A stretch of 35,757 nucleotides of DNA from DATKKM01 sp036741795 (GCA_036741795.1 DAINRO010000019.1:1-35757), one strand, 5' to 3'. Positions 1 to 8,031 are shown, numbered from the stretch's first letter. Notes: generated by a model not told the origin, from the sequence alone. Numbers and translations are program-made.

Positions 1-117
1 CCGCTGTACGACATCACGACAAAGATGGCGAGCGGGCTGGTAACGGACCTCGCGGAGTTCATGAAGTTCGGGCCGGCGATTGCGCGGAACCTGCCCTCTA
101 TGATGAGTCCCGTATGA
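1..117 (+). CDS. C-terminal end of an unidentified protein (5' truncated)
   Basis: The reading frame is open from the first base and ends at TGA 115-117, leaving 38 residues that finish in PSMMSPV. The piece is helix-prone and mixed hydrophobic (LVTDLAEFMKFGPAIARNL) and has no diagnostic motif, so I cannot name the family. It lies upstream of, and on the same strand as, the epoxide hydrolase, 63 bp away. Codon choice (GCG, CTG, GAC) matches the neighbours, which supports real coding. Confidence 0.55.
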   Translation, partial: PLYDITTKMASGLVTDLAEFMKFGPAIARNLPSMMSPV

Positions 118-122
118 AACCA

Positions 123-157
123 CAGATGTCTCAGATGAGGATGGATTTTCGCAGATT
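123..157. repeat. degenerate CAGATG short tandem repeat
   Basis: CAGATG occurs at 123-128 and again at 132-137, with a weaker GCAGAT at 151-156, in the gap before the epoxide hydrolase. Similar CAGATG-rich intergenic strings are common in bacterial genomes. I see no coding potential and no clear promoter here. Confidence 0.3.
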
Positions 158-180
158 TTCTCCTGGAGGGATTGGTTGAC

Positions 181-1182
181 ATGGTGACTGCTCGCGGGAC
201 TGACATTACGCACCGGATGGTGGCTACCAACGGGATCAATTTGCACATTGCGGAGGCTGGGGAGGGACCGCTGGTGCTGCTGCTGCACGGGTTCCCGGAG
301 CTTTGGTATTCGTACCGGCACCAGTTGCCTGCGCTGGCGGCGGCGGGGTATCACGCGGTTGCGCCAGATGTGAGGGGCTACGGGGAGAGCGACAAGCCCT
401 ACCCTGTCGAGGCGTACGCCATGAAGGAACACATCGCCGATTGCCTGGGGCTGCTGGATGCCCTCGGTGAAGACACAGCGGTCATCGTCGGACACGACTG
501 GGGCGCGCCGATGGCGTGGAACTCCGCCGCACTTCATCCTGATCGCTATCGCGCGGTCGTCGGGATGAGCGTCCCCTACCTACCGCGCGGCCCGGTGCCG
601 CCGTTGCAGATGATGAAGGCCATGTTCCAAGACAACTTCTTCTACATTCTCTACTTCCAGGAGGAAGGCGTCGCAGAAGCGGAGTTCGAGTCGGACGTAG
701 CGCACTCCATGCGCCTGTTTATTTGGGGCGCATCGGGTGAGGCGCGCAGCATCACGGGCTTTGCCAGCGTGATGGCCGGGAAGAAGGCTGACGCGAAACT
801 GTTTGAAGGCGTGCCGGATCTCGTGTTCGACGGTGTCCCGAACGTAGACGGGCTGCCACCCTGGATGAACCAGGCTGACCTGGACTACTTCGTCGAGCGG
901 TTCAAGAAGGGCGGCTTCCGGGGGCCAATCAACCGGTACCGGAACATGGACCGCGACTGGGAGCAGCTTCCGGAGCTGCAGGACAAGAAGATCGAGCAGC
1001 CTGCACTCTTCCTCTACGGCACCGCAGATGGCGTTATGTCCTTCGCACCGATGGATCCCATGAAACAGCTAGTTCCCAACCTGAAGATCGTCCCGTTTGA
1101 GGGTGCGGGCCACTGGACGCAGCAAGAGCGGCCGGAGGATACAAACCGGGAGCTGATCTCGTTTTTGGACTCGCTGCAGTAA
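181..1182 (+). CDS. alpha/beta-hydrolase, soluble epoxide hydrolase type
   Basis: This 333-residue single-domain alpha/beta-hydrolase has the layout of a soluble epoxide hydrolase, which opens epoxides to vicinal diols in the cytosol. Visible motifs are the oxyanion HGFPE at residues 36-40, the nucleophile elbow GHDWG at 104-108 with Asp106, a cap region with candidate ring-opening tyrosines (FFYILYF and NRYRN), and the catalytic His in GAGHW at about residue 311. Asp rather than Ser in the elbow separates it from esterases and lipases; haloalkane dehalogenase is the alternative, but HGFPE-LWYSYR favours epoxide hydrolase. I take ATG 181 because GGAGGG at 165-170 is 10 nt upstream; the in-frame TTG at 172 would be only 1 nt from it. 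The natural substrate cannot be told from sequence. Confidence 0.9.
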   Translation: MVTARGTDITHRMVATNGINLHIAEAGEGPLVLLLHGFPELWYSYRHQLPALAAAGYHAVAPDVRGYGESDKPYPVEAYAMKEHIADCLGLLDALGEDTAVIVGHDWGAPMAWNSAALHPDRYRAVVGMSVPYLPRGPVPPLQMMKAMFQDNFFYILYFQEEGVAEAEFESDVAHSMRLFIWGASGEARSITGFASVMAGKKADAKLFEGVPDLVFDGVPNVDGLPPWMNQADLDYFVERFKKGGFRGPINRYRNMDRDWEQLPELQDKKIEQPALFLYGTADGVMSFAPMDPMKQLVPNLKIVPFEGAGHWTQQERPEDTNRELISFLDSLQ

Positions 1183-1186
1183 ATGG

Positions 1187-1206
1187 ATTCCCGCTTTCGC
1201 GGGAAT
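1187..1206. repeat. hairpin repeat of the ATGACA/ATGACG family (copy 1)
   Basis: Arms ATTCCCGC (1187-1194) and GCGGGAAT (1199-1206) enclose the loop TTTC and are followed by GACG. The form is ATTCCC-N8-GGGAAT, the same outline as neisserial dRS3 repeats. It lies 4 nt after the epoxide hydrolase stop and could also fold as a transcript-end hairpin, but no U-run follows. It is one of eight related hairpins in the window. Confidence 0.7.
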
Positions 1207-1242
1207 GACGGTGTAGGCGCAGTGACGTCGAATAGTCCCTGC

Positions 1243-1248
1243 TAAACT
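1243..1248 (+). promoter_or_regulatory. -10 hexamer of a leaderless miaB promoter
   Basis: TAAACT ends 7 nt before ATG 1256, so transcription should start at or next to the A of the start codon. No Shine-Dalgarno sequence is present. No good -35 is visible. Confidence 0.5.
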
Positions 1249-1255
1249 AGCGGTC

Positions 1256-2542
1256 ATGCGCTATCACATATGGACCGAGGGCTGCCAGATGAACGAGGCG
1301 GACTCGGAGAAGCTGGCGGCGGGGCTGGCGAAGCTGGGCTGGGAGCCGGCGGCGAAGGCCCGGGACGCGGATTTGGCAGTCGTAAACACGTGCGTGGTGC
1401 GCCAGAAGGCAGAAGACCGTGCGCTGAGCTACATGGGGCGGTTGCGCAAGCTGAAGGGCGAGCGCCCGGGTTTGCAGGTGGCGGTGATGGGGTGCATGGT
1501 GGGCCCGCGGACGGACGACCTGCGCTCCAGCTACCCGTTCGTGGACGTCTGGGCGCGGCCGCAGAACTTCGAGGTGATCATCCGCCAACTGATGCCGGAA
1601 GGCGACCTGGGCGGCGAGTTCTGGCCGGACACGTTCCCGGAGCCAACCGGGCCAACGGCGTTCGTGCCGGTTGTGCACGGCTGCAATAAGTTCTGCACGT
1701 ACTGCATCGTCCCGTACCGCCGGGGACGCGAGAAGTCGCGGCCGGTGGCGGACATCCACCGGGAGGTGGCATCGCTCGTGGACCGCGGGGTGCGGGAGGT
1801 GACGCTGCTGGGGCAGACGGTCGAAGCGTACGGCAAGGACCTGGCGGAGAAGCCGGACCTCGCCGATCTGTTCGCAACACTGAGCGAGCTTGATGGACTG
1901 GCGCGAGTTCGGTTTCTGACTTCGTATCCGCGGGATATGACAGACAGGATCATCCAGTCTGTCGCGGACGAGCCGAAGGTGTGCGAGCACTTCAACATCC
2001 CGGTGCAGGCCGGGGACAACGAGGTGCTGGCGCAGATGCGGCGCGGGTACACGATCGAAGAGTACCTGGAGTGCGTGGGACGGATTCGGCAGTGGGTGCC
2101 GAATGCCTCGTTGAGCACGGACGTGATCGTCGGGTTCTGCGGCGAGACGGAGGGGCAGTTCTTGAACACCCTTCGTGTGCTGGAAGAGGTGCGCTTCGAC
2201 AAGGTGCACGTGGCGGCGTACTCGCCGCGGCCGGGGACGATCGCATGGCGCCACATGGAGGACACTCTGCCGCAGGAGGAGAAGATGCGCCGGCTGCACG
2301 CGGTGGAGGAGGTGCAGGAGCGCATCGCCACCGAGATTAACGGACGTCTCCTGGGGAGCGAGCAGGAGGTGCTGGTCGAAGGGGAGAAGGATGGCGTCTA
2401 CACCGGCCGCGACCCGGGCAACAAGCTCGTCCACTTCTCGACAGACGAGCCCCTGCAAATCGGTGACTTCGTGCGCGTGGCGATCGAGAAGACAACGCCG
2501 TGGTCGCTCCAGGGATCTGCGGCCGTCGTCGTCCAGGTGTGA
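1256..2542 (+). CDS. miaB: tRNA-2-methylthio-N6-dimethylallyladenosine synthase (MiaB-type radical SAM)
   Basis: This 428-residue protein has the three-part architecture of the methylthiotransferase family. The N-terminal UPF0004 domain has Cys10, Cys46 and Cys80, which hold the auxiliary 4Fe-4S cluster. The radical-SAM core has C-x3-C-x2-C at Cys143, Cys147 and Cys150 (HGCNKFCTYCIVPYRRG). A C-terminal TRAM segment (EVLVEG through VVVQV) follows. Family members add a methylthio group at C2 of i6A37 in tRNAs reading UNN codons. The CIVPYRRGRE string and the length fit MiaB rather than RimO or MtaB. Initiation is probably leaderless. The next gene starts on the base after its stop, so the two are likely cotranscribed. 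Confidence 0.93.
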   Translation: MRYHIWTEGCQMNEADSEKLAAGLAKLGWEPAAKARDADLAVVNTCVVRQKAEDRALSYMGRLRKLKGERPGLQVAVMGCMVGPRTDDLRSSYPFVDVWARPQNFEVIIRQLMPEGDLGGEFWPDTFPEPTGPTAFVPVVHGCNKFCTYCIVPYRRGREKSRPVADIHREVASLVDRGVREVTLLGQTVEAYGKDLAEKPDLADLFATLSELDGLARVRFLTSYPRDMTDRIIQSVADEPKVCEHFNIPVQAGDNEVLAQMRRGYTIEEYLECVGRIRQWVPNASLSTDVIVGFCGETEGQFLNTLRVLEEVRFDKVHVAAYSPRPGTIAWRHMEDTLPQEEKMRRLHAVEEVQERIATEINGRLLGSEQEVLVEGEKDGVYTGRDPGNKLVHFSTDEPLQIGDFVRVAIEKTTPWSLQGSAAVVVQV

Positions 2543-3199
2543 ATGACCCCTGACGCGTCGTCCAGCAGCATCGAGCGCCTTGTCGCCGTTCTCGTCGTCA
2601 TTTTCACAGTCGAGGCGGGCAAGCTCAGGATCCTTCTGATCAGGCGCAGTGCCGATCCGTTCAAGGACCACTGGTCGTTACCCGGTGGACGCTTGCTTCC
2701 AGCCGATTCTCTCGCCGAAGCTGCTACTCGGCGTTTGGAGGTGGAGACAGGCGTCACGGACGTTTTTCTCGAACAGCTCTACACTTTCTCGGACCTGGAC
2801 GAAGCCGGATCGATCGCCGCCGCCTACTGGGCGCTAGTCGATCCCAACCGCGCCAAGCTCCCCGACCGACTGGAGTGGCAACCCAGGTGGTATGCCGTCG
2901 ACGACCTCCCAGACCTGGCGTTCCTCAACGGCAATGTGGTCCAGTACGCGGTCACCAGATTGCGAAACAAACTCGCGTACTCGAACGTGGCCTACTCGCT
3001 CCTGGCAGCCGAGTTCACGCTCTCGCAGCTCCAGCAGGTCTACGAGGCCATCCTTGGACGCTCGATGGACAAGCGGAATTTCCGCAAGCGCATCATCTCG
3101 CTGGATATTATCGAGCCAACCGGGCGGTTCTCCGGGCAAGGGCGGCACCGACCGGCCCAGCTTTACGCCTTCAAGGAACGCCGTCCCGTAGTCTTCTGA
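2543..3199 (+). CDS. NrtR-like Nudix-domain transcriptional regulator
   Basis: The protein has 218 residues. Residues about 10-140 form a Nudix fold, and residues about 145-215 look like the winged-helix domain of NrtR regulators (TLSQLQQVYEAILGR, MDKRNFRKRI, HRPAQLYAF). NrtR proteins sense ADP-ribose-type ligands and repress NAD-metabolism genes. The Nudix box is degenerate: aligned to GX5EX7REUXEEXGU, the first Glu is Asp, the second is Arg, the third is Val, and only the last Glu remains, so catalysis is unlikely and a sensor role is favoured. ATG directly abuts the miaB stop. nadC lies about 10 kb away in the same window, a possible target, but no shared operator was found. The alternative is a plain Nudix hydrolase, which is less likely given the C-terminal domain. 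Confidence 0.82.
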   Translation: MTPDASSSSIERLVAVLVVIFTVEAGKLRILLIRRSADPFKDHWSLPGGRLLPADSLAEAATRRLEVETGVTDVFLEQLYTFSDLDEAGSIAAAYWALVDPNRAKLPDRLEWQPRWYAVDDLPDLAFLNGNVVQYAVTRLRNKLAYSNVAYSLLAAEFTLSQLQQVYEAILGRSMDKRNFRKRIISLDIIEPTGRFSGQGRHRPAQLYAFKERRPVVF

Positions 3200-3203
3200 A
3201 CGG

Positions 3204-3230
3204 CCTTCCAATAGAATCGGAAGGGTCCCC
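3204..3230 (+). promoter_or_regulatory. promoter with inverted repeat before the lipoprotein gene
   Basis: The -10 hexamer TAGAAT lies at 3212-3217. It is bracketed by CCTTCC (3204-3209) and GGAAGG (3219-3224), an inverted repeat that could be an operator. The right arm is also the likely Shine-Dalgarno sequence for ATG 3231. Confidence 0.4.
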
Positions 3231-3806
3231 ATGAACTGGCCCCGCCTCGCTCTGGTCCCCGCATTCACGCTCCTCGTCCTCGGGGCCGCCTGCACGGACG
3301 ACGAGGGGGAGGGCAGTAGCGAGGATCTCACGGTGGAGGCGTACTTCGATGAGATCGAGGCAATCTTCCAGGAGTCCAGCAACTCCACTGACCAACTCGG
3401 TGACGACCTCGAAGAAAACGTTTCCTCCGCCGAAACCTTCGAGGAGCAGGTAAGCGCCCTGCGGGAATTCCTTTCGGGTGCTGCGGATGTCTTTGACAGC
3501 GCGGTTACGGAGATGGAGTCCATCCAGCCGCCGGTGGAAGTGGAGCAACCGCACAATGACTTCGTCGAAGGGGCAACCGAGGTTGCTTCAACGACTACGG
3601 CCCTTGAGGAGGAGCTGGCCGACGCGGAAGACGAGGCCGAAGCGAGCGAACTGCTCGAAGAGTTCGAGGCGGAGAGCGCCGATCCCCTGTTCACGATCGA
3701 CGAGGCGTGCGCTGACCTACAGGACATCGCCGAAGACAACGGGATCGAAGCCGATCTGCGCTGTACCGAGCGCGTCTTCCCGGAGCGCCCGCAAGAGCCG
3801 TTCTAG
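3231..3806 (+). CDS. acidic secreted lipoprotein of unknown function
   Basis: The 191 residues begin with a lipoprotein signal (MNWPRLALVPAFTLLVLGA) and a lipobox ending in Cys21 (LGAAC), followed by an acidic linker, so the mature protein should be lipid-anchored outside the membrane. The rest is predicted helical and very rich in Glu and Asp (for example EELADAEDEAEASELLEEF). Two further cysteines occur near the C-terminus (ACADLQD and LRCTER) and could pair. I recognise no enzymatic motif. It has its own promoter and is followed after about 100 bp by a small membrane protein gene. The function is unknown. Confidence 0.75.
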   Translation: MNWPRLALVPAFTLLVLGAACTDDEGEGSSEDLTVEAYFDEIEAIFQESSNSTDQLGDDLEENVSSAETFEEQVSALREFLSGAADVFDSAVTEMESIQPPVEVEQPHNDFVEGATEVASTTTALEEELADAEDEAEASELLEEFEAESADPLFTIDEACADLQDIAEDNGIEADLRCTERVFPERPQEPF

Positions 3807-3837
3807 GGCGATGCCGCTGTAACACGGCGACGCCGCG

Positions 3838-3848
3838 ACAATTATTGT
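3838..3848. other. short AT-rich palindrome in intergenic region
   Basis: ACAAT-T-ATTGT is a perfect 11-bp palindrome in the 102 bp gap between the lipoprotein and the small membrane protein. It lies about 35 bp upstream of the -10 element at 3883 and could be a regulator site. Confidence 0.25.
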
Positions 3849-3882
3849 TAACAGGCTACTTCACATTTGGCGGAAGTCGTCC

Positions 3883-3907
3883 TAAACTGTGCATCCCCGG
3901 GGGAGTC
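3883..3907 (+). promoter_or_regulatory. -10 element and ribosome-binding site of the small membrane protein gene
   Basis: TAAACT at 3883-3888 is a -10 hexamer. A G-rich ribosome-binding stretch (GGGGGAG around 3899-3905) precedes ATG 3909. This supports ATG 3909 over the upstream in-frame start at 3867, which would lie before the -10 element. Confidence 0.45.
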
Positions 3908-3908
3908 A

Positions 3909-4220
3909 ATGACTAACAGAACAAGGGCTCTCGCAATCGGCCTCATCGGCCCGGCAATTAGCAGCCTGGGTCTCGCGTTGATGTTCCTTGAGGCGTTCCT
4001 CGACCCAACCCCTGACACCGCGACGCTTCGTTACTTCGCTTTTGACTCGGCGCACTTGATGATCGTCATTGGCGTCATGCTGAGCGTCCTTTGCGCACCG
4101 CTGGCCATCGGCGTTGCCCGCGCCTCGCCTGAGGAAGTCGAGATGCCGGTCTTTGCCCCTGAGGATGCAGAGGACCCTGAGGCCGCGCCAGCGGGGGAGC
4201 GTAGGCTGGCGACTGAGTGA
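3909..4220 (+). CDS. small two-helix membrane protein, unknown function
   Basis: The 103 residues show two hydrophobic segments (IGLIGPAISSLGLALMFLEAFL and HLMIVIGVMLSVLCAPLAIGVA) and an acidic, Pro/Ala-rich tail that is probably cytoplasmic. No known family is recognised. It is the last + strand gene before the converging rpsB-ispG cluster; only 10 bp separate its stop from that of ispG, so the two transcripts probably overlap. Confidence 0.6.
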   Translation: MTNRTRALAIGLIGPAISSLGLALMFLEAFLDPTPDTATLRYFAFDSAHLMIVIGVMLSVLCAPLAIGVARASPEEVEMPVFAPEDAEDPEAAPAGERRLATE

Positions 4221-4230
4221 TTCCAGATCG

Positions 4231-5442
4231 CTAGGCGCGACGAGCGGCGCGGCCCGGCAGTTGTGCGGACGCCTCAACGGGCGTTAACGAAATAAAGTCG
4301 TCCTCCGCGTTATTCCCGTTCAGATCAGGCACTTCGATCACTTCGCCGAACTTTTCTTCGATGACCTTCGCGCCCTCTTCCAGCAGCGCGGTGAGGAACT
4401 GATCTTCGGCCACCACCCGCACCACTTCGCCCTTGCGGAAGATCGCGCCGCGGCCTTTACCAGCCGCCAGGCCGATGTCCGCGTCCCGCGACTCGCCCGG
4501 CCCGTTCACGACGCAGCCCATGACGGCGACTGTGATTGGCTTGCCAATCTCCTGGAAGATCTCCTCGACCTTGTTGGCGAGGGGGATCAGGTCGACCTCG
4601 ATGCGGCCGCAGGTGGGACACGCAACTATAGTGGCGCCGCGGAAGCGCAGGTTGAGCGATTTGAGGATATCCCAGCAGACGGGCAGCTCCTCTTCCGGAT
4701 CGGCGGCGAGCGAGACGCGAATGGTGTCGCCGATGCCCTCGGAGAGGAGGATGCCAATGCCGATCGAGGAGCGGACAGTGCCTGCACCCGGGGTGCCGGA
4801 CTCGGTAACGCCGAGGTGCAATGGGTAAGGGATCTTCGGGGCGATCTCGCGGTAGGCAGTGACCATCGTCGGGACGTCGAAGGCCTTCATCGACAGCTTA
4901 ATGTCCTCGAAGCCCATTTCCTCCAGGACTCCGATCTCCCAGAGCGCTGCGTCCACCATGCGGCATACCTTTGACGGGGGCAATTCGCCATCTTTCAAGG
5001 CTGGGATCGGCGGCAGCGAGCCCTCGTTGACTCCGATGCGGATGGAGATGCCGCGCGTTTTAGCTTCGCGGACGACTTCGCGGACCTTGTCTGCGTCGCG
5101 GATGTTGCCGGGGTTGAGGCGGAGGCCGTGGATGCCGCCCTTGAGCGCTTCCAGAGCGAGGCGGTGATCGAAGTGGATATCGGCGATCAAGGGAACCGGG
5201 GTGGAAGCGACGATCTCTGCGACAGCGGCGGCAGCGCGTTTGTCAGGCACTGCGATGCGGACGATCTCCGCGCCGGCGTCTGCCAGTCGCGCGACTTGCT
5301 CGACGGTTGCTTTCGCGTCGGCGGTGTCCGTATTGGTCATCGTCTGGACGACGATGGGGGCGTCGCCGCCGACTTGTACGTCTCCCACCATCAGGGGGCG
5401 GGAGCGCCGCCTGGTGCTCAGCGGCTGGGGCTCATCCGTCAT
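4231..5442 (-). CDS. ispG: (E)-4-hydroxy-3-methylbut-2-enyl-diphosphate synthase
   Basis: This 403-residue protein is the compact bacterial IspG, a 4Fe-4S enzyme of the MEP isoprenoid pathway that turns MEcPP into HMBPP. The N-terminal TIM barrel begins with RSRPLMVGDVQVGGDAPI and contains VQTMTNTDT. The cluster ligands are Cys275 and Cys278 (ACPTCGR) and Cys310 (MGCVVNGPGE), with Glu317 close by as in the family. The start codon overlaps the rseP stop in an ATGA motif, so translation is coupled. With dxr in the same cluster, two MEP enzymes are encoded together. A 25-residue acidic tail follows the catalytic domain. Confidence 0.97.
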   Translation of the reverse strand: MTDEPQPLSTRRRSRPLMVGDVQVGGDAPIVVQTMTNTDTADAKATVEQVARLADAGAEIVRIAVPDKRAAAAVAEIVASTPVPLIADIHFDHRLALEALKGGIHGLRLNPGNIRDADKVREVVREAKTRGISIRIGVNEGSLPPIPALKDGELPPSKVCRMVDAALWEIGVLEEMGFEDIKLSMKAFDVPTMVTAYREIAPKIPYPLHLGVTESGTPGAGTVRSSIGIGILLSEGIGDTIRVSLAADPEEELPVCWDILKSLNLRFRGATIVACPTCGRIEVDLIPLANKVEEIFQEIGKPITVAVMGCVVNGPGESRDADIGLAAGKGRGAIFRKGEVVRVVAEDQFLTALLEEGAKVIEEKFGEVIEVPDLNGNNAEDDFISLTPVEASAQLPGRAARRA

Positions 5443-6803
5443 TCGAAGAGGCTTCCTCCGGCGATGATTCGCGCCACGTCAAAGTACGTGACAACTAGCG
5501 CCATCGTGATGATAAGCGCCAGCCCGACGAGGTGCACGATGGCCTCTTTCTCCGGGGCCACGCGCTTGCCGCGCCGCGCGACTTCTAGCAATACGAACGC
5601 GATGCGCCCGCCGTCCAGCATCGGGAGGGGTAGCATGTTGACGATGGCCAGGTTGATCGAGAGGAGAGCCGCGAACTCCAGCAGCGGCTGCCATCCGGCC
5701 TCTTCCACTACCTGGCCCGTCGCCTGTGCTATTCCCACCGGCCCGGCCACGCCGGGTCCCGCGCCACCATTGAACAGGGCGATCACCTGGTTCCGGGCGA
5801 GGACTAGCGACTCCCACGTGGCCTCCCAGCCCTTAGGAACGGCCTCCCAGATCGGGAAGCTCTCGCTCTCTGTGAAATTGTAGACGTTAGTGATGGTGAT
5901 GCCGGTCGGACCCTGGCTGAAGCGCAGTTCCGTGCCGGGCTCAATCACATCGGGGTCCGGCAAGCCGGCGGCTTCCCGGACCACCGCCCGCTCGACATCG
6001 AAGCGCTGGGCGATGCTGGCGACGGAGTCTGTTTCGTTAACGGTGTACGACACCGTCCCATCGTCCGTCGGTATGGACAGTTCCTGCCCCTCTTCGAGAG
6101 TGAAGTCGATTTCGGCGGCGACGAGCACCATCTCGAGCGGGAGCCCGAGGTCCCTCGCAATCGAGGTACTCGTCTCTTCCGGTTGCACGATGTGGACTGT
6201 ATCCTCCGGGTCCCAGCGCGACTTGACCGGAATGACCTTTTCCTGATGGCCTTCGATGGGGTCGTTGCGCTTCACCAGGAACTCGATGGTCTGGCCCTGC
6301 CTGAGGCGGATCTCACGCGCCAGTTCGGCCGTGTTCTTGATGGACTCGCCGTCGATCGAAACAACGATGTCACCCTGCTCGAGGCCGGCTGCCGCCGCGG
6401 GTGACTCGGGCATGACGATACCGATCGCCGCCGGGCCGGTTGCGACGTCCCTCGGAATCATGAACATGATGGCAAATAGCACGACAGGCAGCATCAGGTT
6501 CATGAACGAGCCCGACGCCAGCACGATGATCCGCTTCCAGGCGGTTTGCGCCGCGAGGCTCTGGGGGTCTTCGGGGTCTTCCTCACCCAGCAATCGCACG
6601 AAGCCACCCAGGGGCAGCCAGTTAATCGAGTAAAGGGTGTCCTTCCAATAGAAGCCCCAGATCTTGGGCGGGTAACCCAATCCCGCCTCCAGCACCTTGA
6701 TCCCGAACCACTTGGCGGTGAAATAGTGGCCCAACTCGTGGATCACGATCAGGAATACGAGCATCCCGAAGAAGGGGAGGAGGTAGTTCAGGGCGAAGTC
6801 CAT
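5439..6803 (-). CDS. rseP: RseP-type site-2 metalloprotease with PDZ and two inserted LysM-like domains
   Basis: This 454-residue intramembrane zinc protease cleaves transmembrane substrates such as anti-sigma factors. Visible parts are TM1 with HELGH (22-26), TM2 (about 92-117), a PDZ-type domain (about 123-195) and a C-terminal pair of TMs with NMLPLPMLDGG (389-399) carrying the third zinc ligand; GVAGPVGI lies at 351-358. The oddity is residues about 202-296: two successive segments match the LysM pattern, HIVQPEETSTSIARDLG to LSIPT and YTVNETDSVASIAQRF to ELRFS. LysM binds N-acetylglucosamine glycans, and this insertion sits on the extracytoplasmic side by topology. The gene lies between dxr and ispG as in many bacteria. 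The start is ATG 6803, with no clear Shine-Dalgarno sequence. Confidence 0.93.
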   Translation of the reverse strand: MDFALNYLLPFFGMLVFLIVIHELGHYFTAKWFGIKVLEAGLGYPPKIWGFYWKDTLYSINWLPLGGFVRLLGEEDPEDPQSLAAQTAWKRIIVLASGSFMNLMLPVVLFAIMFMIPRDVATGPAAIGIVMPESPAAAAGLEQGDIVVSIDGESIKNTAELAREIRLRQGQTIEFLVKRNDPIEGHQEKVIPVKSRWDPEDTVHIVQPEETSTSIARDLGLPLEMVLVAAEIDFTLEEGQELSIPTDDGTVSYTVNETDSVASIAQRFDVERAVVREAAGLPDPDVIEPGTELRFSQGPTGITITNVYNFTESESFPIWEAVPKGWEATWESLVLARNQVIALFNGGAGPGVAGPVGIAQATGQVVEEAGWQPLLEFAALLSINLAIVNMLPLPMLDGGRIAFVLLEVARRGKRVAPEKEAIVHLVGLALIITMALVVTYFDVARIIAGGSLFE

Positions 6804-6823
6804 GGTTCAGCTTTCAGTAAATC

Positions 6824-6846
6824 GGCGTTCCAACAGGAGGAACGCC
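6824..6846 (-). other. hairpin in the dxr-rseP spacer
   Basis: Arms GGCGTTCC (6824-6831) and GGAACGCC (6839-6846) are perfect complements around a 7-nt loop. In the minus-strand transcript this sits about 20 nt before the rseP start codon and could affect rseP translation or mRNA processing. There is no T-run, so a strong terminator is unlikely. Confidence 0.5.
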
Positions 6847-6875
6847 TCAAACAAGTATACGTTGCGTACGTATGG

Positions 6876-8030
6876 CTAGACGCTCGCCTTCACCCTATCG
6901 TTAGCGTGCTCTCTCGCCCATCGGTCAGCTTCTAGCACCTGTTCGAGCGAAGGATTCGCCACCACGGAGTGGGCGTTGAGGGTGTCCTCGATGGTGTGTG
7001 CGATCTCGGGGAACTTGATGTACCCGGAAAGGAAGTAGTGCACCGCCACCTCGTCCGCGGCAGCCAGCACGGCGGGCGCCGTGCCGCCCGTCCTTCCCGC
7101 CTGGAGAGTTAGCGCCAGGCACGGAAACTTGCTCGCCGGCGCCAGTTCGAACGTCAGCGTCCCGATCATTTTCAGATCGAGACGCGGAACCGATGCTCCC
7201 ATGACTCGCTTCGGGTAGGTAAGCGCGCATTGGATGGGCAATCTCATGTCCGGAACGCCGAGCTGCGCCTTAACCGAACCGTCGCAGAACTCCACCAGGG
7301 AGTGCACGATGCTCTCCCGATGCAGCACCACCTCGATCTTCTCCATCGGTACGTTGAACAACCACTTGGCCTCGATGCACTCCAGACCCTTGTTCACCAG
7401 CGTGGCGCTGTCCACCGTGATCTTCTGGCCCATCTGCCAGTTCGGGTGGCGTAGTGCTTGCTCCGCCGTCACCCGCTCCAGTTCGTGGTCCGAAAGGTCG
7501 CGCAGGGCGCCACCGGACGCCGTGATCACGAGACGCTCGATCGAGTCCGCCTTCTCCCCCCACAGGCACTGCCAGATAGCCGAGTGCTCTGAGTCCACAG
7601 GGCGCACTTCCGCGCCGGACCGGCGCGCTGCGGCGGTGATGAGGTGCCCGGCCATCACCAACACTTCCTTGTTCGCGATGGCGATCACCTTCCCCGCGTT
7701 CGCAGCGGCGAGCGACGGCCCAAGCCCGGCCGCGCCGGAAGTCGCCACAACCACGAGGTCAACGTCGCGGTGTCCGGCCATCTCGTCCATCTCCGCCCAG
7801 CGTGCGTTGATCCGTCCGTCCTTGATCCGGTCGGCGATGTACTCGTCCTCGCGGGCGCACCAGACCATCCGGGGGCGGAACTCCCGGGCCTGCTCCTCCA
7901 GGAGTGTTACATTGTGGCCCGCCGCCAGCGCCACCACGTTGAACGAGGCGGGTAGCGAACGGAGCACTTCCAGTGTCTGTGTGCCGATGGAGCCGGTGGA
8001 GCCGAGGACCGCTACCCGAATGGGCTTCAT
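6876..8030 (-). CDS. dxr: 1-deoxy-D-xylulose 5-phosphate reductoisomerase
   Basis: This 384-residue NADPH-dependent enzyme makes the committed MEP-pathway step from DXP to MEP. It shows the N-terminal nucleotide-binding GSTGSIG, NKEVLVMAG, the metal and substrate residues around DSEHSAIWQCL, and ASGGALRD. The length is normal (about 380-400). The start ATG 8030 is immediately preceded, on the coding strand, by a pyrimidine-rich heptad repeat array with no Shine-Dalgarno sequence, so it may rely on coupling from cdsA or on another initiation mode. It is followed after about 70 bp by rseP. Confidence 0.97.
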   Translation of the reverse strand: MKPIRVAVLGSTGSIGTQTLEVLRSLPASFNVVALAAGHNVTLLEEQAREFRPRMVWCAREDEYIADRIKDGRINARWAEMDEMAGHRDVDLVVVATSGAAGLGPSLAAANAGKVIAIANKEVLVMAGHLITAAARRSGAEVRPVDSEHSAIWQCLWGEKADSIERLVITASGGALRDLSDHELERVTAEQALRHPNWQMGQKITVDSATLVNKGLECIEAKWLFNVPMEKIEVVLHRESIVHSLVEFCDGSVKAQLGVPDMRLPIQCALTYPKRVMGASVPRLDLKMIGTLTFELAPASKFPCLALTLQAGRTGGTAPAVLAAADEVAVHYFLSGYIKFPEIAHTIEDTLNAHSVVANPSLEQVLEADRWAREHANDRVKASV

Positions 8031-8031
8031 T

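Noticed and set aside
1247..2671. Minus-strand frame of 474 codons opposite miaB
   Set aside because: Composition is Arg/Leu/His-rich with no motif; it is the complement of miaB and part of the NrtR-like gene.
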